A stretch of 64,000 bases of DNA. It comes from Ga0077527 sp945862135. GTDB taxonomy: Bacteria > Pseudomonadota > Gammaproteobacteria > Burkholderiales > SG8-41. The stretch spans positions 62,001-126,000 of the forward strand of contig CAXNMF010000001.1 in the NCBI GenBank assembly GCA_964203275.1. Reading direction: 5' to 3'. Positions 1-9,203 of the stretch are shown here, one piece after another. Under the pieces are notes generated by a model. It made no database searches and was not told where the DNA came from. It was given only the letters and a program-made list of their open reading frames with translations. Numbering within the stretch: position 1 is the stretch's first letter; every line of letters begins with the position of its first letter. Both the position numbers and the translations under genes were made by a program.

Positions 1-2
1 TC

Positions 3-1625
3 GTCGACTACGTGCTGACCATCGCCATTTCCGTGGCCAGCGGCGCTGACGCCGTGTTCAGCCTGCTGCCGCTGGGCTGGCATGGCTGGAAAGTGCCGTT
101 TGCAATGTTGCTGGTCGGTTTGCTGTTGACCATCAATCTGCGCGGCATCAAGGAAGCGATCAAGATCCTGCTGCCGATTTTCGTTGGATTCGTCGTTGTC
201 CATGTAGCGCTGATCGGCTGGGGCATCTATGCACACGCCGAACGACTGCCGCAGCTGATTCCGGCAACACTCGGTGAAACGGCGGTGATGGCGAAGGAAT
301 CCGGCTGGATGTTCGTTGCCGCCACACTGCTGTTCGCCTATTCCCACGGCGGCGGCACCTATACCGGCCTTGAGGCCGTCTCCAACAACATCAACACCCT
401 GGCCGAACCGCGTGTGCGTACCGGCAAGTGGACGATGTTCTACATGGCGACCTCGCTGGCGTTCACCGCCGGCGGCATTCTGGTGTTGTACATGCTGTGG
501 GATGCCGTGAAGACGCCGGGGCAGACGCTGAATGCCACGGTATTCAAGGCCATCATCGACGATTTTGATCTGGGCAGCGTGGCCATCAACCAGGGCGCAT
601 TGCTGGTGGTATTGATCCTCGAAGCCGGACTGCTGTTCGTCGCCGCCAATACCGGTTTCCTCGGCGGCCCCGCGGTACTCGCCAACATGGCTGCGGATTC
701 CTGGGTGCCGCGGCAGTTCCGCCAGTTGTCGAGCCGTCTGGTGACCCAGAACGGCGTCGTGCTGATGGGCGCCGCGGCGCTGGTAGTGCTGCTGTGGAGC
801 CAGGGCAGCGTTGCGCTGCTGGTAGTGCTCTACAGCATCAACGTGTTCCTGACGTTTTCGATCGCGCTGTGGGGCCTGTGCCTGTACTGGGTGAAGAACC
901 GGCGCTCGGCGCCGAACTGGCGCGGCCGGCTGGCGCTGTCGGCGCTCGGATTTTTTGTCACCGGCGGCATTCTGCTGGTGCTGATTTTCGGCAAATTCAA
1001 TGAAGGCGGCTGGGTCACGCTGCTGATCACCGGCGGCGTCATTGCGCTGTGCGCAACCATCCGCTGGCATTACGAAGAAACGCGTGAGCAATTGCGCAAG
1101 ATCGACAGCCTGTTCTCCAGCGGCAAACCGCTGCAGGAAGTCCAGAACCCACCGCAACCCGACCCGCAAAAACCGACCGCAGTGTTTTTTGTCGGCAAAA
1201 ACCGCGGTGTCGGCATGCATGCGATGTTATGGGTGCAGCGGCTGTTCCCCGGGCATTTCCGCAATTTCGTGTTTGTCAGCGTCGGTGAAATCGATGCCCA
1301 GCGCTACGACGGTCCGGGCGCGCTGCGCACGCTGCAGTATGAGATCGAAAACTCGCTGCGTTATTACGAAAACTTCTGTCACACGCACGACCTTGCCGCG
1401 AAGTCTTACTGTGCGTTCGGCACCGAACCGGTCGAGGAACTGCTCAAACTGACGGAGCAGATTTCGCGCGATTTCCCGAGCAGCGTGTTTTTCGCGTCAA
1501 AGCTGATTTTCGTGCACGATAATTTCTTCACCCGCTGGCTGCACAATCAAACCGCGCTGGCCATGCAGCAGCGACTGCATCTGCAGGGGATGCAGATGGT
1601 GATATTGCCGATGAAGGTGGAATGA
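3..1625 (+). CDS. APC-superfamily amino acid permease with soluble C-terminal domain, 5' end missing
   Basis: The frame is open from the left edge, so the true start lies outside the window; 540 residues remain. The motif DYVLTIAISVASG near the new N-terminus is characteristic of APC-superfamily permeases. About nine hydrophobic segments fill residues 15 to 350, so this is an inner-membrane secondary transporter, most likely for an amino acid or organic cation. After the membrane part comes a hydrophilic tail of roughly 185 residues with alternating strand/helix character (for example TAVFFVGKNRGVGMHAMLW), which would sit in the cytosol and may be a regulatory domain. Substrate is not deducible. 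It converges with the acyl-CoA dehydrogenase that follows. Confidence 0.8.
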   Translation, partial: VDYVLTIAISVASGADAVFSLLPLGWHGWKVPFAMLLVGLLLTINLRGIKEAIKILLPIFVGFVVVHVALIGWGIYAHAERLPQLIPATLGETAVMAKESGWMFVAATLLFAYSHGGGTYTGLEAVSNNINTLAEPRVRTGKWTMFYMATSLAFTAGGILVLYMLWDAVKTPGQTLNATVFKAIIDDFDLGSVAINQGALLVVLILEAGLLFVAANTGFLGGPAVLANMAADSWVPRQFRQLSSRLVTQNGVVLMGAAALVVLLWSQGSVALLVVLYSINVFLTFSIALWGLCLYWVKNRRSAPNWRGRLALSALGFFVTGGILLVLIFGKFNEGGWVTLLITGGVIALCATIRWHYEETREQLRKIDSLFSSGKPLQEVQNPPQPDPQKPTAVFFVGKNRGVGMHAMLWVQRLFPGHFRNFVFVSVGEIDAQRYDGPGALRTLQYEIENSLRYYENFCHTHDLAAKSYCAFGTEPVEELLKLTEQISRDFPSSVFFASKLIFVHDNFFTRWLHNQTALAMQQRLHLQGMQMVILPMKVE

Positions 1626-1663
1626 ACTTCTTCTGAAGATCATTCCGTTGCAAAAACCCTCGG

Positions 1664-2815
1664 TCAGGACGGCAGGTTCAGCACGTACTTGGCAAGGATG
1701 TTGCGCTGAATCTCGTTGGAACCGCCGTAGATCGTGCCGGGCCGCGAGTTGTAGAACGGTGACAGCACATCAATCGACGCATCACCGAACGCGATCTCGC
1801 CTTCAACGGCGCCATATTCACCGGCGGCATCCATCAGCAGTTCCGATAAACGCTGATAGGTATCCATCGACCACACCTTGAGCATCGACACGTCGGGGCC
1901 CATGGCTTCGCCGCGCCGCGCCTTGTCGACATAACGGCCGTAGAGCGAGCCGAGGTCGGCCAGATCCAGTTTCAGCTGCGTAAAGCGCTCTGCAAAAGCA
2001 GGATCGGCAAGCAGACCGCGCGCCTGCGCCAGCATTTCCAGTTTTTCCAGCGCCTGCAACGGCCGCCGCGGGCTGCCGATGTTCAGGCGCTCGAAGCCGA
2101 GCAAGCCCTTGGCAATGGTCCAGCCCTTGTGCAGTTCGCCGACGAGGTTTTCCTTGGGCGTGCGCACATTGTCGAAAAACACCTGGCAGAACTCTTCGTG
2201 GCCGGCAATGTTGCGGATCGTGCGCAGCGTGATGCCCGGGGTTTTCATGTCCACCAGCAGGAAACTGATGCCTTCCTGTTTTTTCTTCGCCTGCTTGTCA
2301 GTGCGCGCCAGCACATAGATGTTGGTCGCGTCATGCGCCATCGACGTCCAGATCTTGCTGCCGTTGATCACGTAGTCGTTGCCGTCAAGCACGGCTTCGG
2401 TTCGCAGGCTGGCGAGATCGGAACCGGCGTTGGGTTCGGAGTAGCCCTGGCACCAGGTGGCATCACCAGCGAGGATTTTCGGCAGGTAATGCTTGCGCTG
2501 TGCGTCGTTGCCGAAACGGATCAGCGTCGGTCCGACCATGGTGATGCCCTGATCGGGCATGCGGCCGACGCCGGCACGTTCGGTTTCCTCGAAATAGATC
2601 AGCAGCTTCGACGGCGAGAGCCCCATGCCGCCGTGTTCGCTCGGCCAGTTCGGCGCGACCCAGCCTTTTTTCGACAGCTTCAAATACCAGCTGCGGCATT
2701 CACTCCAGCGCATCCGCCGCGGCAGGAATTTGAATTCTCCCGGGAATTCGTTTTCAAAAAAGGCACGCGCTTCCGCGCGAAACGCCTCGTCGCTCATTGC
2801 ATTCCAGTCAGTCAT
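1664..2815 (-). CDS. acyl-CoA dehydrogenase, large/catalytic-type partner
   Basis: A 383-residue FAD-dependent acyl-CoA dehydrogenase that oxidises an acyl-CoA at the alpha-beta bond, passing electrons to ETF. Visible family features are the FAD/substrate motif GYSEPNAGSDLASL in the middle and the C-terminal YGGSNEIQRNILAKY motif. The ATG at 2815 is preceded by a strong AAGGAGG site and overlaps the stop of the upstream dehydrogenase by four bases (ATGA), so the two are translationally coupled. The paired, unequal dehydrogenases suggest a heteromeric enzyme like those of steroid or branched side-chain degradation. The true substrate is unknown. Confidence 0.88.
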   Translation of the reverse strand: MTDWNAMSDEAFRAEARAFFENEFPGEFKFLPRRMRWSECRSWYLKLSKKGWVAPNWPSEHGGMGLSPSKLLIYFEETERAGVGRMPDQGITMVGPTLIRFGNDAQRKHYLPKILAGDATWCQGYSEPNAGSDLASLRTEAVLDGNDYVINGSKIWTSMAHDATNIYVLARTDKQAKKKQEGISFLLVDMKTPGITLRTIRNIAGHEEFCQVFFDNVRTPKENLVGELHKGWTIAKGLLGFERLNIGSPRRPLQALEKLEMLAQARGLLADPAFAERFTQLKLDLADLGSLYGRYVDKARRGEAMGPDVSMLKVWSMDTYQRLSELLMDAAGEYGAVEGEIAFGDASIDVLSPFYNSRPGTIYGGSNEIQRNILAKYVLNLPS

Positions 2816-3957
2816 GCGGCCTCCTTGCCTTGCGGTTGCACAGACAGCCGCGCATAACGTGTGCGATGCGTTCGGCCATTGCCCAGCCATGCCGCGACCG
2901 TAATCGCCCTTTTCACATACAGCCCCACATCGCAGTCTTCGGTAAACCCGATCGCGCCGTGAAACTGGATCGCGGCGCGAGTCACCGCCAGCGCAGCGTC
3001 GGCGCAGCGGGATTTCGCTCGGCTCGCGGCCAGTGCACGTGCCGTGTCGTCGGGCGCGGCATCCAGCTGGCGAACCACGTCGCGAAGTACGGCATCGGCA
3101 ATTTCCTGCTGGATGTAGAGATCCACCGCGCGGTGCTGCAAGGCCTGGAAACTGCCGATGGCTTTGCCGAACTGCACGCGCGTCTTCATGTAATCGAGGC
3201 TCATTTCATTGGCGCGTTTCATCACACCGACCAATTCCGCCGAAGCCGCAACGGCCGCATGATCCAGCGCGCGATCCAGAGTGCCCCTCACGACTTCACC
3301 CGAGGCCAGCACCTGTTCGCGCGTCACCGCGACATCCTTCAGCGTCACTTCACCGTAGCTGCGGCCGTCAGCCAGCGGCATCAAGCTGGTGCTGCAGCCG
3401 GCGGCACCACGCGGCACCCACAGCAACTGCAGGCCATCCGCGGCTTGCGCATTCACCAGATAACCATCGGCTGCCGTTGCACCAATCACGAATTTTTTCT
3501 GCCCGCTGACGCGATAGCCGCCTTCAAACGGCTTTGCGGTGGTTGCCACCTGCAGTCCGGCGAAATCGTCGGCCTGTTCCTGCCACGCGAGCACCGGCAC
3601 ACAGTCACCGGCAACCAGATCAGTGAGCAACTGGTCGCGCAAAGGCGTTGCTGCTGTGTGTTCGAGCACCCGCGCGGCCAAGACAGCTACAGCTGTGTAG
3701 GGCTCCGGTGTCAGCGCACGACCCAGACCCTCGGCAACTATCGTTGCTTCGGCAAGTCCGAGGCCAAGTCCTCCGCAGGATTCAGGCGCCAGTACGCCAA
3801 GCCATCCCAGCTCAGCCAGCTGGCGCCATTGCGTTCGGTCAAATTCGGCACGGTTCTGCGCCAATGCACGCACACGCGGCAAATCGGCGCCGCGCTGTAC
3901 GAAGTCGCCGACACTCTGCGCGAGCATTTCGGCATGGCTATTGTCATCAATACTCAA
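2812..3957 (-). CDS. acyl-CoA dehydrogenase, shorter partner subunit
   Basis: A 381-residue acyl-CoA dehydrogenase-family protein (N-domain LGWLGVLAPESCGGLGLGLA, middle beta domain, helical C-domain). Its C-terminus has HGAIGFTEDCDVGLYVKRA, but the usual YGGSxEIQR motif of catalytic subunits is absent; this is typical of the minor subunit in alpha2beta2 acyl-CoA dehydrogenases. I chose the TTG at 3957 because GAGGAG lies 8 bases upstream; a GTG at 3966 and more distant in-frame starts are possible. It is co-transcribed with, and overlaps, the next dehydrogenase. Role in a specific catabolic pathway is inferred only from this pairing. Confidence 0.82.
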   Translation of the reverse strand: MSIDDNSHAEMLAQSVGDFVQRGADLPRVRALAQNRAEFDRTQWRQLAELGWLGVLAPESCGGLGLGLAEATIVAEGLGRALTPEPYTAVAVLAARVLEHTAATPLRDQLLTDLVAGDCVPVLAWQEQADDFAGLQVATTAKPFEGGYRVSGQKKFVIGATAADGYLVNAQAADGLQLLWVPRGAAGCSTSLMPLADGRSYGEVTLKDVAVTREQVLASGEVVRGTLDRALDHAAVAASAELVGVMKRANEMSLDYMKTRVQFGKAIGSFQALQHRAVDLYIQQEIADAVLRDVVRQLDAAPDDTARALAASRAKSRCADAALAVTRAAIQFHGAIGFTEDCDVGLYVKRAITVAAWLGNGRTHRTRYARLSVQPQGKEAA

Positions 3958-4147
3958 TTTTTCCACTCCTCTGCGCGGTAATCCCGGGCATGATGCAGGC
4001 CGCATATTTTCCAGCGCCGCAAATCCATATTCTTCAGTGATTTGTATTTTTTCTGTTGCGCTTCTCGTAAAGATCGACTCAAGCTTACCTAAACGCAATT
4101 AATCCAACCATGTTTCTAGGCACTATGCGGACCCTTGGTCGCCAAAA

Positions 4148-4176
4148 TTGCGTCGAAACTTTTGTTACGTTACAGT
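4148..4176 (+). promoter_or_regulatory. Sigma-70 type promoter for the TMEM165-like exporter
   Basis: TTGCGT (4148-4153) and TACAGT (4171-4176) are separated by exactly 17 bases. Transcription would start near 4183, giving a leader of about 31 bases before the TTG start codon. That leader is too short for a manganese riboswitch. Confidence 0.5.
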
Positions 4177-4213
4177 CCGCATCCCCTAAAAACCAACTCT
4201 CCTGGGATTTCTG

Positions 4214-4801
4214 TTGGAAGCATTCCTGATTTCCACGGGCATCGTTGCATTGGCCGAAATCGGCGACAAAACGCAATTGCTCGCACTGGTGCTGGCCGCG
4301 CGTTTCCGCAAACCTTGGCCGATCATCTGGGGAATTCTGGTCGCAACGCTGCTCAATCATGCGCTGGCCGGCACGGTCGGCGCATGGGCCGCAACGATGC
4401 TCGGTCCCGAAACCATGCGCTGGATACTCGGTTTGTCGTTTCTGGCAATGGCCGGATGGATGCTGATTCCGGACAAACTCGATCCCGAAGATGCCACCAC
4501 CCCCAAAGCACCGCTGGGCGTATTTGGGGCCACTGTCGTCGCCTTCTTCCTGGCGGAAATGGCAGATAAGACTCAGATCGCCACCATTGCACTCGCCGCA
4601 CGTTTCGATACGCTGGTCGGCGTTGTACTCGGGACCACGCTGGGAATGATGATTGCCAATGTGCCGGCGGTGCTGCTCGGCGAGATTGCCACCAAAAAAT
4701 TCCCGGCTCAAACCGTACACGCCGTTGCAGCATTGGTGTTCGCAATACTGGGTATTGCGGTGCTGTGGGGCCCGCTGCCGGACTGGATGCCCGGCCGCTG
4801 A
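4214..4801 (+). CDS. TMEM165/GDT1 (UPF0016) family divalent-cation exporter
   Basis: A 195-residue inner-membrane protein with six predicted hydrophobic helices and the two diagnostic inverted-repeat motifs EIGDKTQ (near residue 15) and EMADKTQ (near residue 117). Members of this family move Mn2+ or Ca2+ out of the cytosol, with the acidic residues of the motifs lining the transport path; Mn2+ export is the usual role in proteobacteria. The start is a TTG at 4214, giving MEAFLISTG, which matches the normal N-terminus of the family; no ATG is available at that place. A promoter with a 31-base leader precedes it. It is a single-gene unit. Confidence 0.88.
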   Translation: MEAFLISTGIVALAEIGDKTQLLALVLAARFRKPWPIIWGILVATLLNHALAGTVGAWAATMLGPETMRWILGLSFLAMAGWMLIPDKLDPEDATTPKAPLGVFGATVVAFFLAEMADKTQIATIALAARFDTLVGVVLGTTLGMMIANVPAVLLGEIATKKFPAQTVHAVAALVFAILGIAVLWGPLPDWMPGR

Positions 4802-4822
4802 ACGCAACCGGTCGTTTGCGGT

Positions 4823-5578
4823 TTATCTTGCTTCTTCTGGAGCACCAGGTTTTCCGGGGCTGAGGTTCGGTTCCAGCGATTCACGCTCATCAAACACAAA
4901 GCAGTTGCCCTGCCAATGGCGGCCATCCGTTTCTTCAAAGTATTTCAAAATACCGCCATCCAGTTGCACCACATTGGTGAAACCCAGTTCCTGCATGAAT
5001 AACGCCGCTTTTTCACAGCGAATGCCGCCGGTGCAATAACTCACCACCGTTTTACCCTGCAGGTCATCGCAGTGATCCCGCACCGCCTGAGGAAATTCGG
5101 TGAATTTTCGGATACGCCAGTCAATGGCATTGCGGAATTTGCCGTAGTCCGCTTCGAAGTCATTGCGCGTATCCAGCATCACCACCGGTTTACCGGCATC
5201 GTCGCAGCCGCGGTCCAGCCAGCGCGCCAGGGTTTTTGCATCAACAGCCGGCGCCCGCCCTTCAACAGGACAGATCGTCGGGTGATCCATGCGGATGATT
5301 TCTTTTTTGACTTTGACCTTGAAGCGTTTGAACGGCACGCTGGCCGACCAGCTTTCCTTGGTCTGCAAATCGGTGAATCCGGGCACCGCGCGAAGTTGCG
5401 CCAGCATCTCGCGGCAAGTCTTTTCCTCACCAGCAATGAAGGCGTTCAGGCCCTCCGGCGTGACGAGAATTGTGCCCTTGATACCAAGCGACTGTCCTGC
5501 AGCCTTCAGCGCCGCACAAGTGCATTGCGGATCGGGAATGGGCCAGAAATGGTAAGCGGCGAGATTCAGAATACGCAT
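4823..5578 (-). CDS. trhO: tRNA uridine(34) hydroxylase TrhO (rhodanese-like, UPF0176)
   Basis: A 251-residue rhodanese-family protein that hydroxylates wobble U34 of certain tRNAs, the first step to 5-methoxyuridine/cmo5U. The N-terminal domain contains KGTILVTPEGLNAFIAG; the rhodanese domain spans about residues 120-220 with the active-site loop YCTGGIRCEKAA holding the catalytic Cys. I start at ATG 5578 (MRILNLAAYHF), which fits family N-termini; ATG 5590 (MLSD) is an in-frame alternative with an AGGGA very close to it. The open frame continues upstream through the tRNA gene, but that part is not coding. It converges with the exporter gene. Confidence 0.88.
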   Translation of the reverse strand: MRILNLAAYHFWPIPDPQCTCAALKAAGQSLGIKGTILVTPEGLNAFIAGEEKTCREMLAQLRAVPGFTDLQTKESWSASVPFKRFKVKVKKEIIRMDHPTICPVEGRAPAVDAKTLARWLDRGCDDAGKPVVMLDTRNDFEADYGKFRNAIDWRIRKFTEFPQAVRDHCDDLQGKTVVSYCTGGIRCEKAALFMQELGFTNVVQLDGGILKYFEETDGRHWQGNCFVFDERESLEPNLSPGKPGAPEEAR

Positions 5579-5633
5579 GTCGGACAGCATAATCCCTGAT
5601 CGATTACCGTGAGCACAGCTGCTTGCAGCCATG

Positions 5634-5663
5634 AAAACAAAAAGCCGCCCGAAGGGCGGCTTT
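5634..5663 (-). terminator. Rho-independent terminator of tRNA-Ala
   Basis: On the minus strand a perfect 10-bp stem (AAAGCCGCCC/GGGCGGCTTT, TTC loop) runs into a T-rich tract (plus-strand A-run 5634-5643). It lies 10 bases beyond the tRNA CCA end, in the right orientation. Confidence 0.85.
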
Positions 5664-5672
5664 CCGAAACTG

Positions 5673-5748
<76 letters not shown>

Positions 5749-5762
5749 TAAACGAGGGGCGG

Positions 5763-5791
5763 ATTTTACCCGCTCGGGGCACCTCCGGCAA
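5763..5791 (-). promoter_or_regulatory. Promoter of tRNA-Ala with GC-rich discriminator
   Basis: Reading the minus strand, TTGCCG (5791-5786) and TAAAAT (5768-5763) are 17 bases apart. The stretch after the -10 is CCGCCCC, the GC-rich discriminator typical of stable-RNA promoters under stringent control. The start would fall near 5756, 8 bases before the mature tRNA end. Confidence 0.6.
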
Positions 5792-5843
5792 ATGACCACC
5801 GGTCCTGCGGGCTATAATCCGCTGATCAGCCGGAGAATGAAAC

Positions 5844-6623
5844 GTGGACATCAAACCGCCCTACGGATACCAGGAAATCGTACCACTCACCAAGACCCAC
5901 AAGGTTTTGCTGCCGGAAGAACGCAAGCTGCCGGTGCTTTTCCGCAGCCTGGCCGCACTGCCAATATCCTTTTCAGAATTCTCTTTGGCTATCCGCGACT
6001 ACCCGGTCACATTCATTTCCGGGGACAACGGCAGCACCTTTGTGGCCATGGCCATCCTCGGTCTTGAACAGCAGCAGAACCTGTTCGTCACAGCCGACGA
6101 CACCTGGGACGCGCAGGTATATCTCCCGGCCTATGTGCGGCGCTATCCGTTCTGCATGACCCGTGTTTCCGTCGATGGCCAGGAACAGCCGGAACGCATT
6201 GCCTGCGTTGAAAAACGCGCACTGAAACCGCGCGGCGAAGCACTCTATGATGAAAAAGGTGAGCCGCTGCCGGTGTGGAACAATCTGCGCAAACTATTGT
6301 TCGAATTCGAAGCCGACCTTGCACGCACTGAAGAAATGACACGCAAGCTGCAGGCGCTGCAGCTTTTCGAACCGTTTGCCGCGCAGGCCGCACCTACCGG
6401 CGAACAATCCATCACGCTGACCGGCATGTACCGCGTATCGGAGGAAAAACTGCATGCGCTGCCCGCAGAAACGCTGAAGGAACTGGCGACCAGCGGCATT
6501 CTGGCGCGCGCCTATCTGCACCTGCTTTCACTGGGTAATTTCCAGCGCCTGCTGGACCGGCGCGCCGTGCGCCGTGCCCAAGAAAAGACCGCACCTAAAG
6601 TCGATCCGAAGAAACTGAACTAA
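5844..6623 (+). CDS. SapC family protein
   Basis: A 259-residue soluble protein beginning with GTG, preceded by CGGAGAA. The N-terminal half, including PLTKTHKVLLPEE, the segment around PVTFISGD and a pattern of short strands, matches the SapC family (named from a Campylobacter S-layer-associated locus). No signal peptide or membrane segment is apparent. The C-terminal third is helical and ends in a basic tail (RAVRRAQEKTAPKVDPKKLN). The biochemical role of this family in betaproteobacteria is not established and no S-layer gene is nearby. A TATAAT at 5813-5818 is the likely -10, but the -35 is poor. It stands alone between the tRNA and the convergent lgt. Confidence 0.78.
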   Translation: MDIKPPYGYQEIVPLTKTHKVLLPEERKLPVLFRSLAALPISFSEFSLAIRDYPVTFISGDNGSTFVAMAILGLEQQQNLFVTADDTWDAQVYLPAYVRRYPFCMTRVSVDGQEQPERIACVEKRALKPRGEALYDEKGEPLPVWNNLRKLLFEFEADLARTEEMTRKLQALQLFEPFAAQAAPTGEQSITLTGMYRVSEEKLHALPAETLKELATSGILARAYLHLLSLGNFQRLLDRRAVRRAQEKTAPKVDPKKLN

Positions 6624-6630
6624 GGGCGTT

Positions 6631-7413
6631 TCAGCGCGGGCGGGTGCACGACCAGGCCAGCAGGCCGGTGCCGGCGAGGACCATCGGGATTGACAGCCAC
6701 TGGCCCATGGTCAGACCTAAAGCAAGAAAACCGAGAAAGCTGTCGGGCTCCCGCGTGTATTCCACACCAAAGCGGAATACACCGTAACCGATCAGGAACA
6801 GCGCGGATGCGGCGCCGCGCGGACGCGGTTTCATGGTAAAAATCCACAGAATCGCGAACAATACGAGGCCTTCAAGCGCGAATTCATAAAGCTGTGACGG
6901 GTGACGCGCGACACGGTCAACATTGGGAAACACCATCGCCCACGGCAGATCCGTTGGCCGGCCCCACAGTTCAGCGTTGATGAAATTCCCCATGCGTCCG
7001 GCGGCAAGACCCAATGGCACCAGCGGCGCGATGAAATCGGTAATCTGAAGCCAGTCCTGCCGACGCGTGCGCGCGAACCACATCATCGCAATCACCACGC
7101 CGATGAAGCCGCCGTGAAAGGACATGCCGCCCTCCCACACAAAAAAGATTTTCCACGGCGCCACCAGGTAATCGCTGAACTTGTAGAACAACACGTAGCC
7201 CAGCCGCCCACCGAGGATCGTGCCCAGAATGCCAAAAAACAGCGCGTCGTCGAGGTCGGCGCGCGTCCACACGCCAAGCGGATTGCGGTCAATGCGATAA
7301 CGGCCAAGCAACCAGATCATGGCAAAGCCGAGCAGGTACATCAGGCCGTACCAGCGCAGGGCCAATGGCCCGAGCTGCAATGCCACGGGGTCAAACTGCG
7401 GGTGAACGAGCAT
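6631..7413 (-). CDS. lgt: phosphatidylglycerol-prolipoprotein diacylglyceryl transferase
   Basis: A 260-residue polytopic inner-membrane enzyme transferring diacylglycerol from phosphatidylglycerol to the lipobox cysteine of prolipoproteins. Seven hydrophobic segments are visible, with the conserved GGMSFHGGFIG and the Lgt signature GRMGNFINAELWGR. The ATG at 7413 gives MLVHPQFDPVAL, the family N-terminus; the frame extends to 7452, but that would put the start upstream of the usual position. The Shine-Dalgarno match is poor. A TATAAT on the minus strand at 7456-7451 is the likely -10. Substrates in this window include the Liv binding protein with its LAAC lipobox. Confidence 0.95.
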   Translation of the reverse strand: MLVHPQFDPVALQLGPLALRWYGLMYLLGFAMIWLLGRYRIDRNPLGVWTRADLDDALFFGILGTILGGRLGYVLFYKFSDYLVAPWKIFFVWEGGMSFHGGFIGVVIAMMWFARTRRQDWLQITDFIAPLVPLGLAAGRMGNFINAELWGRPTDLPWAMVFPNVDRVARHPSQLYEFALEGLVLFAILWIFTMKPRPRGAASALFLIGYGVFRFGVEYTREPDSFLGFLALGLTMGQWLSIPMVLAGTGLLAWSCTRPR

Positions 7414-7509
7414 GGGGAATTTGCGGGGGATACGATAAAATGAGCTGCTCATTATACGTGCCCCGCGTCAACGTCCGCTTGCCATTGACGCCTTCATTGG
7501 AGAACTTTC

Positions 7510-9183
7510 ATGCCGCTCAATAAACGCAGCCAGTTGATCACCGCCGGTGTCGCAAGATCGCCCAACCGGGCCATGCTGCGCGCCGTGGGATTCGGCGACG
7601 GCGACTTCAAAAAACCCATCGTCGGCGTCGCCAATGGCCATTCGACGATGAACCCCTGCAACGCCGGCATCCAGCCGCTGGTCGACCGTGCGATGGACGC
7701 GCTGAAATCCGCCGGGGCGATGCCGCAGGTTTTCGGCGTGCCGACCATCACCGACGGCATCGGCATGGGCACCGAGGCGATGAAGTATTCGCTGGTGTCG
7801 CGTGAAGTCATTGCCGACTGCATCGAAACCTCGGTCAACGGCCAGTCGATGGACGGCGTGCTGGTCTGCGGCGGCTGCGACAAGAACATGCCGGGCGGGA
7901 TGATCGCGATGCTGCGCATGAACGTGCCGGGCATTTATGTTTATGCCGGCACCATCAAGCCCGGCAAATGGAAAGGCCAGGACCTGACCATCGTCAGCGC
8001 CTTTGAAGCGGTCGGCTCCTACGCCGCCGGCAAGATGAGCAAGGCCGATTTCATCGGCATCGAAAAAAATGCCTGTCCATCCGTCGGCGCCTGCGGCGGC
8101 ATGTACACCGCGAACACCATGTCCTCATCGTTTGAAGCGCTGGGCATGAGCATCCTCGGCTCCTCGCAAATGGCGTCGCCGGATCCAGAAAAAGCCGATT
8201 CCGCCGCGTATTCCGCAAAAGTGCTGGTCAATGCGATCAAGCAGAACATCCGTCCGCGCGACATCGTCACCCGCAAGTCGATCGAAAACGCGGTAGCGCT
8301 GATCATGGCCACCGGCGGTTCGACCAACGCGGTGCTGCATTTCCTCGCCATCGCGCATGCTGCACAGGTGAAGTGGACCATTGATGACTTCGAGCGCATG
8401 CGCCGCAAGGTGCCGGTGTTGTGCGACCTCAAACCTTCAGGCCGTTATGTCGCAGTGGACTTCCATCGCGCTGGCGGCGTGCCGCAGGTGCTGAAAATGC
8501 TGCTCAAGAACGGACTGCTGCACGGCGACTGCATGACCATCACCGGCCGCACGATGGCGCAGGAACTGAAAAACATCCCGGATGCGCCGCGCGCCAATCA
8601 GGACGTGATCCGCCAATGGTCGAAACCAATGTACAAACAGGGCCACCTCGCCATTCTCAAAGGCAATCTGTCGCCTGAAGGCTGCGTCGCCAAAATCACC
8701 GGCCTCAAATCACCGAAGATCACCGGACCAGCACGCGTGTTCGACTCCGAAAACGCCTGCATGAAGGCGATCATGGCGAAGAAGATCAAAGCCGGTGACG
8801 TGGTGGTGATCCGCTATGAAGGCCCGAAAGGCGGGCCCGGCATGCAGGAAATGCTCGCGCCGACCGGTGCGCTGACCGGTCAGGGCCTGGGCGAATCCGT
8901 CGGCCTGATCACCGACGGCCGTTTCTCCGGCGGTACCTGGGGCATGGTGGTGGGACATGTCGCACCTGAGGCCTTTGAAGGCGGGCCGATTGCGCTGGTG
9001 AAGGAAGGCGACTCGATCACCATTGATGCGGACAAGCTGCTGATCCAGCTCAATGTTCCGGCCAAGGAACTTGCAGCGCGCAGGAAAAAATGGAAGCAGC
9101 CCAAGCCCCGCTACACCCGCGGCGCATTGGCGAAATTTGCACGCCTGGTGTCTACGGCAAGCAAGGGCGCAGTGACTGATTGA
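7510..9183 (+). CDS. ilvD: dihydroxy-acid dehydratase
   Basis: A 557-residue IlvD/Edd-family Fe-S dehydratase converting 2,3-dihydroxy-3-methylbutanoate (or the valerate analogue) to the 2-oxo acid, the last common step of valine and isoleucine synthesis before transamination. Cluster-ligand cysteines are C50 (STMNPCNAG), C123 (CGGCDKNMPGG) and the Cys of CGGMYTANTM near residue 195; the C-terminal TDGRFSGGTWG motif is intact. TTGGAGAA precedes the ATG. It is divergent from lgt and appears monocistronic; no other ilv gene is in the window, although Liv uptake genes follow. Confidence 0.96.
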   Translation: MPLNKRSQLITAGVARSPNRAMLRAVGFGDGDFKKPIVGVANGHSTMNPCNAGIQPLVDRAMDALKSAGAMPQVFGVPTITDGIGMGTEAMKYSLVSREVIADCIETSVNGQSMDGVLVCGGCDKNMPGGMIAMLRMNVPGIYVYAGTIKPGKWKGQDLTIVSAFEAVGSYAAGKMSKADFIGIEKNACPSVGACGGMYTANTMSSSFEALGMSILGSSQMASPDPEKADSAAYSAKVLVNAIKQNIRPRDIVTRKSIENAVALIMATGGSTNAVLHFLAIAHAAQVKWTIDDFERMRRKVPVLCDLKPSGRYVAVDFHRAGGVPQVLKMLLKNGLLHGDCMTITGRTMAQELKNIPDAPRANQDVIRQWSKPMYKQGHLAILKGNLSPEGCVAKITGLKSPKITGPARVFDSENACMKAIMAKKIKAGDVVVIRYEGPKGGPGMQEMLAPTGALTGQGLGESVGLITDGRFSGGTWGMVVGHVAPEAFEGGPIALVKEGDSITIDADKLLIQLNVPAKELAARRKKWKQPKPRYTRGALAKFARLVSTASKGAVTD

Positions 9184-9203
9184 CCATCCCTTTCGCTTTC
9201 CAT

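Noticed and set aside
2797..3981. 394-codon plus-strand ORF opposite the acyl-CoA dehydrogenase
   Set aside because: Its translation is low-complexity and unlike any family, and it is exactly antisense to a protein with clear conserved motifs; a codon-bias shadow.
4100..4213. Manganese (yybP-ykoY) riboswitch before the TMEM165-like exporter
   Set aside because: The predicted leader is only about 31 bases and no conserved riboswitch core was found.
4085..4807. 240-codon minus-strand ORF over the TMEM165-like gene
   Set aside because: Covers the EIGDKTQ/EMADKTQ gene in antisense and has no domain signature.
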